A DNA stretch of 64,000 nucleotides from Pseudofabraea citricarpa (lineage: Eukaryota; Ascomycota; Leotiomycetes; Helotiales; Dermateaceae): assembly GCA_029641185.1 (NCBI GenBank), contig JAPWGK010000001.1, positions 508,501 through 572,500 of the forward strand, read 5' to 3'. Within the stretch, counting starts at the first letter, position 1; every line of letters begins with the position of its first letter. Below are positions 11,601-23,559 of this stretch, piece by piece. Both the position numbers and the translations under genes were made by a program. The notes under the pieces are model-generated. The model was not told the DNA's origin. It saw only the letters and a program-made list of their open reading frames with translations, and made no database searches.

Positions 11601-13583
11601 ACATTGCTTTCATCATCAAAACTAACCCGTACGGATCTCTTTTTTGGTTTGAGGAAGTCATCTGAAGTTACTGAATTATCTGAAACCTCGCTGCCTCCCT
11701 GAAAAGATCCAGGTATCGCACCAGGAGAATCATCTCTCGTGGAAGGCGAATGTTTCAGAGCAGATTTTCGTGGGGATACTGAACGACCAGGCGGCTGATG
11801 CATCACTGCCAAACTATCTGGTGTATTTGAGAAATGGGCATTTCTTGTAGGGCTGACTGATGATATGCGGCCACCGTTGGTTCCATTTGTTGCAGGAGTA
11901 ACAGGCTGTGCTAATGTTGATGATGCATGCTGGTTCACAGATGTAATATGTCCATTCTCCTCACTTAAACCCGAAGAGGAAAGAGCATGGCCTCTACCAT
12001 GCCCCCTTCCAGCTTGCGATCGAGGTAATGGTGATGGGGATATATCGCGATCATTTGGAGTTGGAGCGGGGCCGAGTAAAGGATACCGGCCCTGGAAGCT
12101 GGTGCTTCTAGGTGTATTATCTTCTTCTTCCTCTCGTTCTCGGTCTTCCCTCACCACCGATGGCTTCTTCACCAGCAGAGCACCTGGTCGAGCGTTGTAG
12201 GCTTTTGTCTGATTTGACCTATCACTGTCGTTGTCGGAGCCTATACTTGATCCTTGTTCACTCCCAGATTCGCTTACCATCACCTTCTTCTTCTTCCGCC
12301 TCGGGGCTGTTGTAGCAGCTATAGGTTTGGGTTCGGGTGCTTGCTCAGACGAGGCGTTCCTCGGGATCTGTGGTGCAGATTCAGGTTCTGGTTCAGACTT
12401 CTGCACTGGCTCTGATTCCGGCTCTGGCGGTGGCGGAGGTCTTTTTTCCGGCGAAGACGCGACCTTTTGTTGCTCAACGGCTTGAACTTGCTGTTCCCTG
12501 GGTGCATGCGATTTTGTGGCTGCTTCTAGTGCATCCACCGCCGTCCCTTTTGGTCTGCCACCCACCGTCCTGTCCGCAAGGTGTTTTCCTGTGCCTTGCT
12601 TCGGTGCAATCCTTTTCTGCTTCTTTACTGGCGCGTTCGCAACACTCCACAACCTCTGCTCAATAGCATGAATCTCGGCAGCCGGTAAGAACTTGCGTGT
12701 ATTCGGATCGTATATCAAATCTTGATTGTTTGGCGCAGTAAGTCTAGGTGCTCTTAAAGACGAGTCAGATGTTAGTTCAAATTGCGTACTAGGTGACCTC
12801 GGTCTCGCGCGTGTGGGATAAGAGAAATTGACGGACCCTCTGCTCTCTGGTCTAGTTAGCTCTGCAACACTTGACAGGGAACTCCTCTGGCCGGCCCTCC
12901 GCGGTTGGGTGGATGTATTTTCGTTTGGCTGTAAACTGGATCCTCTACCTGTAGCCCTGTTTGGTGGTGGGGAAGTAATTCGCAACGGAGGTTCCAGGCT
13001 CGATGCTCTTCGGTGGTTGAGATTCTTGGGAATCGCAGGAACAGGCGGAGCATCCGCAGCACTGGGAACATGTTGCGAACGATTCGGCGACGGCTCCCGG
13101 AAAGTCCTCTCTGACATAGAACCTGAACTGCTTCTCCTTTCCAACTGTGCTCCTGGTGGTCCGCGATGTGATGCCGGCCCGGATAGATTCGATCCAGCGC
13201 TCCGCGAACTACCCATCGACGAGTTGGAACCCGCCCTGCGCATCATCCTCTTCGTCTGTACATCTGCCACAGAGGTCGGGGTCATGGGCCGGTTCTTTAA
13301 CGCAGCAGCCGCTGCCGCGGAGGATAGGGACGCATTCGACGCCTGGTTCTTGAGAAAGGCCTGGGCAGCTGCCGACGTCGCAGAGGGGTTCGCATTGGAT
13401 CCATTCAAAGGCTGTGCGCAGCAAACCAAAGTCAGCAGGTGTTTCGCTCATAGAACGTGCAGCTGCAATGTCGAGCCCGTCTATGGGACGCGATCAAGCT
13501 GTCGCAAGCAAACGGGAACTGGCGCAAGGGTCAGACCAACGTACCGGATTCGAAGCGGCTCTTCTCCTTTTGCTCCCGAACAT
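8636..13583 (-). CDS. Large intrinsically disordered Ser/Arg-rich protein, possible eisosome/cell-cortex scaffold
   Basis: Two exons, 13545-13583 (MFGSKRRRAASNP) and 8636-13411, with a 133-bp intron (gtacgt donor, cacag acceptor), give 1,604 residues. The short first exon is needed because the long frame has no ATG at its 5' end. The protein is nearly all disordered, with a conserved-looking N-terminal part (NPSATSAAAQAFLKNQ, then an Ala-rich run and VADVQTKRMMRR), a YDPNTRKFLP segment, acidic stretches, and a basic C-terminus ending KKFQALRKMFRLDD. Four MRxSMR repeats and two SRFADSDS repeats lie in the C-terminal half. Ala-rich starts of this kind recall Seg1/Eis1-type cortical proteins, but I hold that assignment with low confidence. 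Gene reality is near certain from length. Confidence 0.85.
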
Positions 13584-14889
13584 GGCGACACTGTTGTAGC
13601 ACGTTGGCTCAAAACCTCTGCCGACCAAGGGCTGATGAGGGTATTATCGCATTGAGAAAATAGATCGAGAGGAAGAACGAATGCCGTGTAGCTGATGACG
13701 GGCGATGCAGTTTAGTCTGCTCTGCTTAGGCGAGCTCTGCGGGAACTGGGGGGTTGTAGGGGTGCGCTGGGATGTTGTTGCGTAGACGTGGTATGATTGG
13801 TGTTGTTGGCCGGCGGTAGTGGGGAGAGACAAAGCTGGAGACGATAATACGATAATGCGGCGTGGAGAGGGAGCACTGCAATAATAGATAGTCTATAGTG
13901 GATGACAGAGGGGAGACAGACGACGGAATTGAGGTCATTCAAAGACGTCGACGTTAACAGTTAGTTGAGGGAGTCTAGTCAGTGTTGATTTGGGATTTGG
14001 TTTTCCGACACAGCAACTCCTTGCCTACCTGAAAGATGTTTCCAACTGGTGGTTCCAGTGTTTGAGCCTGGAAAGCGACCCAGAAGCCGAAGCTAGAATT
14101 AGATGATCGGCGCTTGGGATCTTCTGTTCTAGTGCCAATATTCGTGCATTCCAGGCCTTGGGTGGAACTCTGGAGGGAAGAAGCTTCTTGTCTACTCTCT
14201 TGTACAGTATCTCTTGTTCATCATCACATCAACCTCACCTCTACTTCTTCCAATGGCTCATCTCATCTCATCCATCCCACCTTGACCGCACATCCATTCA
14301 TTAAATATTGCCGTACTGCACGGTAGCATCATGATATAGCCATCTAGCTTCCTGCTCGGCACGCGGGCTCTCCGCTCATAGGCGGGCAGCTAAGATTCTA
14401 GCTTTTGCAGCCACCATTGTTCTCTCGCCATGTTTTGTATGACGTAGCTTGGACTTTTGTTTCCACAGAGTCATAGCCTGGGTATCAACGTCCTTCGAGA
14501 ACCTCGAATCCTCAGTGCGCTGGAAGCACGAGCTCCAGGGTCATCCTCCCACGCCGGCAGGGACAACACGCATCGAACATCATCTTCAACGTGGCATTAA
14601 CCAGCCCAGCCGCCTCACCCTCACCCTCTCCCTCACCCCGTCTGAAGGCCTGTTCGGACTCTCGAAACCTTGTCTGCATTCAGGGTCTGGTCACGTGGGA
14701 GATGCAGCTTACGCTCGACGACTAGGTAACCACCATCGACCTCGACTACCGAGGCTTGAATTATTAATTAATGTTCATCCCCTCAAACCCCCAAAAGCGT
14801 CATACAAGTAGGTCATCATTACTATATGAACTATTCCATCCCGTGCTGCAACTAATCCAGTTCCAACCATTTATGATAATAACTTCACC
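13584..14889. other. Divergent intergenic region, no gene seen
   Basis: Upstream region shared by the large disordered-protein gene (minus) and the epoxide hydrolase gene (plus). The stretch 13640-13940 is pyrimidine-rich on the minus strand and is probably the 5' leader of the large gene. Open frames at 14449-14811 and nearby start on non-ATG codons and show no family features. Confidence 0.5.
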
Positions 14890-16108
14890 ATGTCACCACC
14901 GTTCCCACCCCTCCCCCTCCCGGAAGGGATCAAGGAATCCTATCTTCCATCGCATGACCTCACATACCATGTCCTCTCTGCCGGCGAGCCCGGAAAGCCT
15001 TTGATACTGCTTCTCCATGGATTCCCAGAGCTTGCTTTCTCCTGGCGGAAGATCATGGTCCCTCTCTCATCTCTGGGGTACCATGTCGTAGCTTATGATC
15101 AGCGCGGCTACGGCCGCAGTACGGGCTGGGATACGGGCTCGTTTTCTGAAGTAGATCTCAATACCTTTGCCTTCAGTCTTCTTGTGCGCGATGCCGTGAT
15201 TCTCGTCAAGGCCCTGGGCTACGAGAAGGTCGCCTGTGTGATAGGACATGATTTTGGTGCCGTCGGGTCCAGCATGTGTGCCTTGATGCGACCTGATATA
15301 TTTACCTCGTAAGTCGCGTCCTCAGCAGCATTGCAATCTGCTGACGAGCGTTTGATAAAGAGTGGTTATAATGGCACATCCCTTCAGGGGCTCGCCTTCT
15401 CTCCCATTCAATACAACCTCTCCACCCCCACCAGCGCCAGACGTGCAGAAAGCCCTGGCTGAGCTCCCGCAGCCTCGGAAGCACTACAAATGGTACTACT
15501 CGTCTGCGGAGGCAGCCCCGGAGATGGACGAGCCTAAGTCAGAAACCCGCGAGTTCCTCCGTGGATATTTCTATCTGAAGTCGGCAGACTGGGAGAAGAA
15601 TGATCCCCATCCCTTAAAAGCGTGGGAGGCAACCGAGCTGGCCAAGCTGCCCTACTACTACGTGATGCCTCTGAAGAGCGGTATGCGCGACACTGTTTCC
15701 ATCTCCATGCAGCCCGAAGATCCAAAGAATGTCGAGGAGCGCCTTGCACGATGGCTTCCCGACGAAGATCTCGCCGTGTACGTGCAAGAATGGTCCAGGA
15801 ACGGATTCCAAGGCGGCCTGAACTGGTACCGAGTCTCGACTGATCCCAAGAAGTACATGAAGGACATCGAGCTCTTTGCTGGCAGGAAGATCGACGTCCC
15901 CTGCATTCTTATTTCTGGCAAGCAGGATTGGGCCACGTATCAGGAACCAGGCGTCGTGGAGAAGATGGGTGACGTCTGTACGAAATTTCATGGCGCTCAC
16001 TTAGTTGAGGGTGCCGGCCACTGGGTTCAGCAGGAACAACCCGAGAGGCTTGTTGAGCTCTTGGAGAAGTTTCTTGTGGATGTGAAGACGCAGGCAATGT
16101 CTTATTAA
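14890..16108 (+). CDS. Epoxide hydrolase-like alpha/beta hydrolase
   Basis: Two exons, 14890-15308 and 15361-16108, joined by a 52-bp intron (gtaagt donor), give 388 residues. HGFPE at 43-47 forms the oxyanion hole. GHDFG places the nucleophile at Asp121, as in soluble epoxide hydrolases and haloalkane dehalogenases rather than serine esterases. Asp329 (GKQDW) and His360 (GAGHW) complete the triad. Tyr residues in HYKWYY and LNWYR are the usual epoxide-polarising lid residues. There is no signal peptide. The start codon lies just after a tandem of in-frame-free sequence and gives a normal family length. Likely role is hydrolysis of epoxides of xenobiotics or fatty acids; the natural substrate is unknown. 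Confidence 0.92.
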
Positions 16109-17279
16109 TGGCTGCGAGCAAATCGGTAGGTAGTATATGGTTCTCAAAGAAGTTTCGTGCACATTATCCTGTTGACTGGCAACGTTGTTCTTCGAATTCA
16201 ATTTATACTTTTATAATACCCCAATACTTCCAGGTACTCCAACTGTTTCCAGTTAGTGCTAAGTATCTGTGCGTGCTTTGTACTTGGTTCTTTCCTGATT
16301 TTTGAAGAGAAACACTTCCTTCCAAATACCTGGACAAGCAACTTTCGTGTGTGCTTGCCCTTCGCGCTCCTATAAAGCCTCCTCTTCTCGAACAACATCT
16401 CCCTCTCTCTACATCTTCTCTTTTCTTCTCTCTCAACCACACCTTTCACAAACCAACGAGTACCCTTCTCGAAGACTCCTTTCTATCACCTCGGCCATTC
16501 AGTGGGATTCTGCTCTGCACGCTCCTATTTAATTACTCTTGCTCCGACATTCGTCAATCAACATTTCATTCATTTCAAAGATGGCTTCTCTATTTTACAT
16601 CGATAGGTACGATTGAAGCTCTCCTTTGTATTACAACATAGTACTGACAACAAAAACAGCTTGACCGTGGTCTAGTTCTCTTTCCTTCCTTCGTCGAACA
16701 GAGCCGTTTCTCTCACCACAACATCCCCTCCATTTTCACCCAGCGTCTTTTCGGAAGCCTTCTTACTCCCCTTTCACATATCGGCCACTCGTCAACAGTG
16801 TCATGGCCCAGGACCAACAATCTTACGTCCGACCTCGAGTTTTTCTGGGAGAAACACTGAGTTCTACTGCGTTTAAATTCTGAGGCAATCTCGACCCCGT
16901 GCCACAATCTACAAAGTGCAAGACCAAAGAGGTTCCCAGCCGAAGTTCTACGGAACCCTTAGTCAAAGTGCTTCGGCACATTTCAAGATGTGGTAAGCTA
17001 AACAAGCCCACCTGGACTTTTGTCTAAAGGTATAAATTCCTCGCAGCAGGCTTCCAGGCATAGTGCTCTCACACTCATACTCATTCATCACACACTCATA
17101 CTCATTCATCACACACTCATACTCATTCATCACACACTCATACTCAATTAACACACACTCATACTCATTCATCATATACACATACTCAATTAACACAAAC
17201 TCACACTCGAACTCCCACAGACGCACCATACACATACGACAACCCCACCGAGCGTCTATCGAACCTCTATACAGGCAAG
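16109..17279. other. Intergenic region and likely spliced 5' leader of the RING-like gene
   Basis: The stretch 16370-16600 is rich in CT tracts and looks like a transcribed leader. A possible upstream mini-frame begins ATGGCTTCTC at about 16580 and meets a gtacga donor and an aacag acceptor, but yields only about a dozen residues. A 21-bp minisatellite lies at 17069-17200, directly before the next start codon. No larger gene is supported. Confidence 0.45.
17069..17200. repeat. 21-bp minisatellite in the 5' leader of the RING-like gene
   Basis: About six copies of a 21-bp unit close to CACACTCATACTCATTCAT, the later copies diverging (CAATTAACA variants). Since 21 is a multiple of three, the array is open on both strands and would encode repeats of HSYSFIT or YECVMNE; I regard these as by-products of the repeat. 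The array ends about 80 bp before the ATG at 17280. Confidence 0.85.
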
Positions 17280-17837
17280 ATGGGAAACAGCCCGAGCGGA
17301 AGCATGCAGGACAGCAAAAAGCAAAAGGCAAGCTCGGGGCCGGGGCCAGGGCCAGGGCCAAACGACAGCGACAGCAACAGCAACGTGTGCACGAGATGCG
17401 GCATGGAGATGGACGATAGCAACCAGACAAGGCTGGGCGGGTGCGAGCACGGGATAGACCGGGCGTGCCTAGAGCAAGTGATGCAGGCGGCGAGCGACGA
17501 GCAGGGCAGGCTGACGTGCGCGGCGCCGTCGTGCGGCAGCGACATCGTCTTCTTCGTGTACCGGGCCGAGAAATACATGGCCATCAAGCACCGCGCCGGC
17601 CGGCGCCGCTTCCAGTGGCAGTACGTCCTGGTGCCCACGTCGCGCGTCAAGATCTGGAGGATGGCCGTCGATGATGCCGCTTGCCTTGCTGATAGTCGCT
17701 CCGACGACCTCAAGCGCCTCTGGAATCTCCTCGCCTTGTGGAAGGTTCGCTCTAGGGCTGATCTCGACCGCAGCGTCGAGTTGCTCAGGACTGCTGCGTG
17801 GGCGTTTCGTCAGAGCGATAGGTTGTTAGATAAATGA
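17280..17837 (+). CDS. Small protein with RING-like cysteine cluster
   Basis: Single-exon frame for 185 residues. A disordered N-terminus with a GPGPGPGP run precedes CTRCGMEMDD, then GGCEHGIDRACLEQ, then LTCAAPSCGS. The Cys/His spacing (C-x2-C, C-x-H-x5-C, C-x4-C) resembles a degenerate RING or zinc-binding fold but does not fit C3HC4 exactly. The C-terminal half is basic and helical in appearance. The start context (aagATGGGA) and strong third-position GC bias support coding. I do not recognise the family. Ubiquitin-ligase activity would be a guess. Confidence 0.6.
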   Translation: MGNSPSGSMQDSKKQKASSGPGPGPGPNDSDSNSNVCTRCGMEMDDSNQTRLGGCEHGIDRACLEQVMQAASDEQGRLTCAAPSCGSDIVFFVYRAEKYMAIKHRAGRRRFQWQYVLVPTSRVKIWRMAVDDAACLADSRSDDLKRLWNLLALWKVRSRADLDRSVELLRTAAWAFRQSDRLLDK

Positions 17838-18606
17838 CATGGGTTTAAACGTGACGCTGCTGGCTTCTGGGCTCTTGATGCGTGATTCCATACCTGACCT
17901 GCTCGCTTGAGATACCGGAAATCATCCCCTGCGTCATGTCGCCTGAATAATTATGGCTGTTGGAACTGGTGATGATATGATTTTTAGTGACTGCACGCAT
18001 ATTTTTGAAGAAATAAAGGATGTGAACTTACTCAAAGCACTGTCGAGTAGCATACCTGAGTTTGAGAATCAAGTTAGGTCCTAACCACGGGCTTAGAAGG
18101 CCAGGCGACAGTACCGGATTCCCTCGCTTAATTCGTCCAGGTGACTTCTCAGGAAGTCAATACCTAGTATCTAAGACAGAGAGAGAACATGACAAAAAGT
18201 TTTATAGGTTCCAAGGCTAACGTTAATTAATCAGAGTCAACAACAACACTCTCCCATCTCATCAAACGATAGATACAAAACGAGTCCCAACCGCACGAAA
18301 GTACGGAAACAGCTTAATCAAGATCCTGTCTGAACCTGCGCACCGATACACTTCACTCCTACCTCTCAACAGCTCAAAACGAAGAAATGACAGGAAACAC
18401 TAGCAGAGCAACTAACCGTCACAAACTACCCACCAAAGAAAACCACCCGAGTCTTCCAGGAAACCCGGTACCAGCACCAGCACCAATATCGCAAGCTCAA
18501 ACTCTCATAGCAATAGGTATCCCTGGATAAAGCGAGATGGGATTACGCCATTGCGATGTTACGGATCTCTAGGATTGAATAACATGGACACGTTTCATTA
18601 AGACGG

Positions 18607-18608
18607 TA

Positions 18609-18644
<36 letters not shown>

Positions 18645-18677
18645 TGTATGTATGTATGTATGTATGTATGTATGTAT
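18607..18677. repeat. (TATG)n microsatellite
   Basis: A short TA run followed by about 15 uninterrupted copies of the tetramer TATG, ending at 18677. Its purity suggests recent slippage and strain-level length variation. Confidence 0.97.
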
Positions 18678-20170
18678 CAGAGGCAGGCATGTTGCTCGGA
18701 CTGTTATCGAATTTCTTTCTGCGTATCGTATCTAAGACGCAGAGGGTGGGAATGATCAGCTATCAACTTATCGTATCAAGGGATCCCGCTCCATCCCGGC
18801 AAGGCAGGTGCTGAAAGTTGAAAGAAGTAGCAAAATCTAGGGATTGAGAGAGCACCATGCCATGAAATACCTAGACTAGACCCTCGCTCGACTCTTGGCT
18901 CAGTCTACAACAGCTATATTCGCAACCCCTACACAGAACACTCTCACGAGGACGCACACTATAAGAAAGCGGCTGCAAGTTCACTCCACGCCACTCTATT
19001 TCTTCAAACGATACGCCATCCTCTGGGTATAGGAGTCGACATGTACAGAAGGGCGACCCAGCACCGTACAGCCCATAGCGTTTGCAGCGCTGGCGATAGA
19101 CTAGACGCGAGGCGTTATACTTCTAGCTGGCATAAAGGCGGATCATAGATGGTGATGGATGTGGATGGTGATAGCGACCATCTTTGCTCGGCACATCCTC
19201 ATTATTGAAGAATATAAACGCGAAATCATCTTCTTGTCTTCGTCATCGTCCATCACGAAACTCACCTCACGAGTCACTACCCACTCGTGCAGTGCAGTGA
19301 AGCGTACACATCACAGACCAACAACGTTCTTTCTCTCGACCGCTGCTACACTTGCGACTTACGACTTGCGACTTGCGATTTGCGATTCTGGTGGTTTTGC
19401 TCTTGCTCTTGCAGCTTGCTCTTGCTCTGTCCTAGCAAGTATTCTGCCCGCGTTGGTTAGGAGTCTTCAAGGTTTAAATTTCAAATTTCAAATTTCAAGC
19501 GTGTGGATGCTGAAGATTGACCTAGGTAGGTACCTAGAATGATGGCGAACATGCCTTACGAGATAAGGCTCAAGGCTCAAGAAGGGTAAGTAAGTAAGTA
19601 GGAGCTGGCTCTTTATTGACCACTAGGTACCTAGGTAGCGTCCCAACGCATCGTCGCTACAGTATCGCTTTGGTGATGTTGTGTAACACCCAACCAAGAA
19701 ACGCAAGTATCGAGCATACAGATACATCGCTCAGAAGGAGAGAGAGGAAAACAAAAAAGAAAGAGAGCAAGATTGATCCGCCTATCCAGCAGGACAGGAC
19801 AGGAAAGGACAGGACAGTTAAAATCCAGTCAGCTCTCGGGAGATTTTGATAGCAGTGAGAAGACCGAGTAGTTGCAGTCAGATAGATCAGATGACTTGTT
19901 ATAGAAGGAAGGGTTAGTTGGGATAAGTAAGATGAAACTAAAAAAAAAAAAGCTCAATTACACGCAGCCTATCGAGCCTTTTCAATTTCTTTTTTCACTC
20001 ATTAGTATGGTAACGCTACCTATGTTTGGAATGTCCGGTTCTGCTATTATTTGTTTACAAACGAAGAGCACAACAAGCCAAAATTAATCTATACCAAGGC
20101 CTTATATGGATCAATGCCCAATAGTGATAGATGCAAGGTAAGGTAGGTATGTAGCATTATAGTCTGGCCC

Positions 20171-20210
20171 CATCTCATCCCATCTCATCCCATCCCATCC
20201 CATCCCATCC
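20171..20210. repeat. CATCC/CATCT pentamer repeat
   Basis: Eight pentamers of CATCC or CATCT in tandem, pure apart from two C-to-T changes. Confidence 0.9.
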
Positions 20211-22291
20211 GGATCCCCATCCCTATCCCTTCTCGTCAGTTAAGACCTAGGAAGAAGCCATAATTTCATAAGCCATCATCAATAACCAACCCACATGCTA
20301 TGCTGACACGACGGGCCGCTCCCTTTGCGCCTGCATCTGCACCTGCACCTGCGCTCGTTCGTTTCTGGGCGTCGGGCATGTCAAGACACGTCAAAAAGAA
20401 CAGGTGGATCTTGCACGAGCTAGCTTTCTTGGTGGGCTATTTGTTTGTTTGTCTGTTTTTGCCCCTCCCGTGCTATACTCGGTGTACAAGTAATAGTGGT
20501 GCGGGCGTGCTTGGGCTTGGGCTTTATGCTACAGCATGTGTGCAGCATGTACTATGTATGCTGTGCATAACCGGGAAGGCAAAATAAATACGGGCGAGGG
20601 AGAACAAAAAAAAACAAAAAAGAAAGACAAGAGCAAAAAGAGGATGATTCAGAGACAATGTAGCATTGTTCGCACGCATGAGGCGATTAATGAGGTCCGA
20701 AAGGTAAAAGATCACCGAGAGATTTCAAAGCATGCTTTGCATCGGGCTTGCTCTCTGTCTCGTGCTTGTCTTGCTTCGTGCTCTCGTTCTTGGTGCCCGA
20801 AGATCTCTGCCATTTTCACAGCCCTCTTTTTTTCGCGAGAGGTTGTCGTGCCATGCTCTCCGTCTCGCTCCCTCGTTAACGAGAGTGAGGCAATTCATCG
20901 CAGCCCAACGAACCTAGGGATTTACATGTACATGGCAGATTCCAGGGTCGGTCGTCCTACCCAACGGAATTCTCTTGCTCGGCGGGCTGCCAGGCCAGAG
21001 GGAACACGTTCGCAGAGGCAAAGACTGAGTGAGTAATTCCCCGAGGGCGACGACATGAGCACTTGCCCACGGCAGGCTAAGTCTGCCTTCACCGTCTTTA
21101 CATTTTCCGTTCTCCATTTTCCACTTAGGCGACTGGACAGAAGAGACGAAGCAGACGACCACGGCTTCGATAGCGGTTGTCAAGCGCCATCGACTACCTT
21201 TAGCTGCAGTCTGTCTAGACTCTGGCGGCCTTGGACAGGGCCAACGATTAGTATTCCTTATTCGTGTTTGCCGCTGTCAAAATATTAGCTGGGGTTATGG
21301 GCAGCTGAGGAAGGATATGCTGGGCAAAGCATCGTGAAGGTGAAGGGTTGGGCGCGATGTTCTGCGTAGATTAAGGGTGATCCTTGTCAACTGGGCACCG
21401 AACCTTGAACTTGAACCCCTCCGGGCTCCCAGGTCGTACGGGTAGGGTACCGTCCGTCCGTCAGTGTACAGAGTATTGATTGTCCGCGAGATGTGGAAAT
21501 CCAAAAATGCAGAAATGGGTCGAGGGAGCAAACACGGCGGATATGCGAATCAATTGGGTGCTGGGTCTGCGGATGCGCAGAAGGGTAGCCATGTCATGCT
21601 TATCTCTTTTGCCTCTGTCGCAGGGCGAAGCTTGTCCTGGTCACAACCCAGGTCGTACGGGCGGGATGCGAGCTAGAGAGCTAGAGAGAGGGGTCATGCT
21701 GGTGCGGAGCTGGTCGACTGTAGAGGATGCTCCTTGTAGAACACGTCGTCGTCGTCGTCGTCGAGCGAGATGCGAAAGGGGGATCCATGAGATGGACGCT
21801 CTTCAAACTGTAAAAAGCTTCGAGAGTCAGATAAACGGTGCGTGTGATGTCATTGCGAGAGTTCATAATAGGTGACATATGATTGCCAGCAAAGAGCGGC
21901 GATACCTGCTTTGTGGTTCGGCCAGCACCGAGCGCTGACTGGGGACCTGGGGGGGATAGCGTACGTACTGGATAACCGGGTCACGAGACATGGCTGGTCG
22001 TGTTGGGAATTTGGATTGTGGGAATGCCTTCGAAACACTGATCGGCTGTTTGATGTCTTCCTCTTGTTCACCGAGTACTCAACATAGGACGACGTTGTTA
22101 GCGCCGGTGGGTTGGTGGGTTGGTGGAGGGTTGGTAGTCAGTGTCGGTGGGTACCGAAGGGTGCAAAAGGCCCAAGATGGCCTCTGAGAAAAGAGAAAAG
22201 AGTTTGCTCGGTCTTGGCACCAACAATGCATTCAAACGGTTTCGCACAATAGGCACAATGATTGAAAGACGCTACTGTACGATGGATCGCT

Positions 22292-22324
22292 GGGCTGTGG
22301 GAGGTGGGAAGGTGGGAAGGTGGG
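22292..22324 (+). repeat. G-quadruplex-capable G-rich repeat
   Basis: Five GGG runs at 22292-22294, 22299-22301, 22306-22308, 22314-22316 and 22322-22324, with loops of 4 to 5 nt, satisfy the G3+N1-7 rule for four-stranded DNA. A weaker GGTGGGTT repeat lies 180 bp upstream. Position is about 1.2 kb upstream of the DUF8035-type start codon. Confidence 0.7.
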
Positions 22325-22400
22325 TTTGGTGGAAGGGACGGGTTGTAGTCGTAGGCTGTGTGGGCTAGTATCTACAGGCTGTGGACTACTGAACGGTAGA

Positions 22401-22426
22401 CTCTACTCTACTCTACTCTACTCTAC
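22401..22426. repeat. (CTCTA)n microsatellite
   Basis: Five copies of CTCTA followed by a self-complementary cagtactgtactgt stretch. Confidence 0.9.
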
Positions 22427-23559
22427 AGTACTGTACTGTTACTACTGTACAGCACTGCACTCTACACTAGGCTGTAGGCTCTATTCCCCATCTGCTCGGG
22501 GCTTGAAGCAGTTCCATCCCCTCTCTTGGGCTAATAGCAGCCCAAGGGGTTCACTACTCTGTCACTCTATCGTGCCTTTGTCCTCGTTAGGCCAGGGCAG
22601 CTTGCCTTGCAGCAGCCACTAGCCTTTGCAGTGCCTCATCTTCACAAGCGATGGCAGCATGCACACTTCACACTGACCAGAGAGCCGGCAGTCAGATCTG
22701 CAAGGTAATAGTGAAGTTATAATATAGTGTTCAAGTGGGGTGGTCATCGCTGTTCTTTCTCCTGTCTTGCTGTCTTGCTGTCTTGCTGTTTTACTGTCTA
22801 TCATCTGCTGTCCCTCCGTCTATCATCTCCCCCCTGGTCGCCCTCTAAAAAGACCCTGCTTCCTCGCTGCGCTGCTGTCTTGGGGGTTTTCTCGTCTTTA
22901 CCGAATTCACGTCATCTCTCCGTACTTGAACTTTCGACCACCATTCCTAGACCAGACAGACATATTCACTCTGTCAACCCGTCTCCTATCCTTCATCCCG
23001 TCTCATAATCACCTAGCAACCACACGAGACGACACAGCACTCAGCACACCCACCACCAACACCACCACCACCACCACCACCTTTTATCCTTCCTTCATCG
23101 CTCCCTCATCGTCTTTCTCCATTTTTCCATCACAAGATCATCGCTCTATCAAGTTGTGCGACAGCCTTGCCTGCATAATCATAGCGGGGTGGAATCAGGA
23201 ATCAGGCATCTGCGCCACGGACACGGAAACCACCACGATAAAGATCCCACACTTACACAACCGCCCGCACCCTACCCAACACAATTCGGTGCCTGCTGCG
23301 CAACATCCTGTCAACACACCGAGTACATATTCGCAATCTGCCGGCACTGGGACAGTAGCCCTATGGATCTCTGACACGGCCGAGTTTGTATGTCCTGACT
23401 GATTGCTAATTCACCTGAACCTCACGCCGTTCCGAGACATCTGCATAGCAGAGCTGACGCTTATTCTCTCTAGCCCGTTCCTCAGCTTAACTGGCTTCAA
23501 GTTCCCAACTACTTGGTTTCGACGATACATAATACCACACGGCAAACCCTATAGTCACA

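Larger units (their letters stand above)
17838..23559. other. 5.7-kb gene-free, microsatellite-rich region
   Basis: No frame here has the length, ATG context or composition of a fungal gene. It contains many simple repeats: TATG at 18607-18677, a 7-mer array (acttgcg) at 19350-19389, aaatttc at 19473-19498, CATCC at 20171-20210, G-rich repeats at 22108-22137 and 22292-22324, and CTCTA at 22401-22426. Palindromes TACCTAGGTA occur at 19628-19637 and nearly so at 19521-19537. The last 0.8 kb (22740-23559) is pyrimidine-rich and is likely the long leader of the next gene. Non-coding RNA is possible but not shown. Confidence 0.6.

Noticed and set aside
17063..17419. Frame encoding HSYSFIT repeats, and its minus-strand YECVMNE counterpart
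   Set aside because: Products of the 21-bp minisatellite, not a protein family.
22740..23402. 220-residue frame upstream of the DUF8035-type gene
   Set aside because: Translation of a CT- and ACC-rich leader; no domain, different frame from the main gene.
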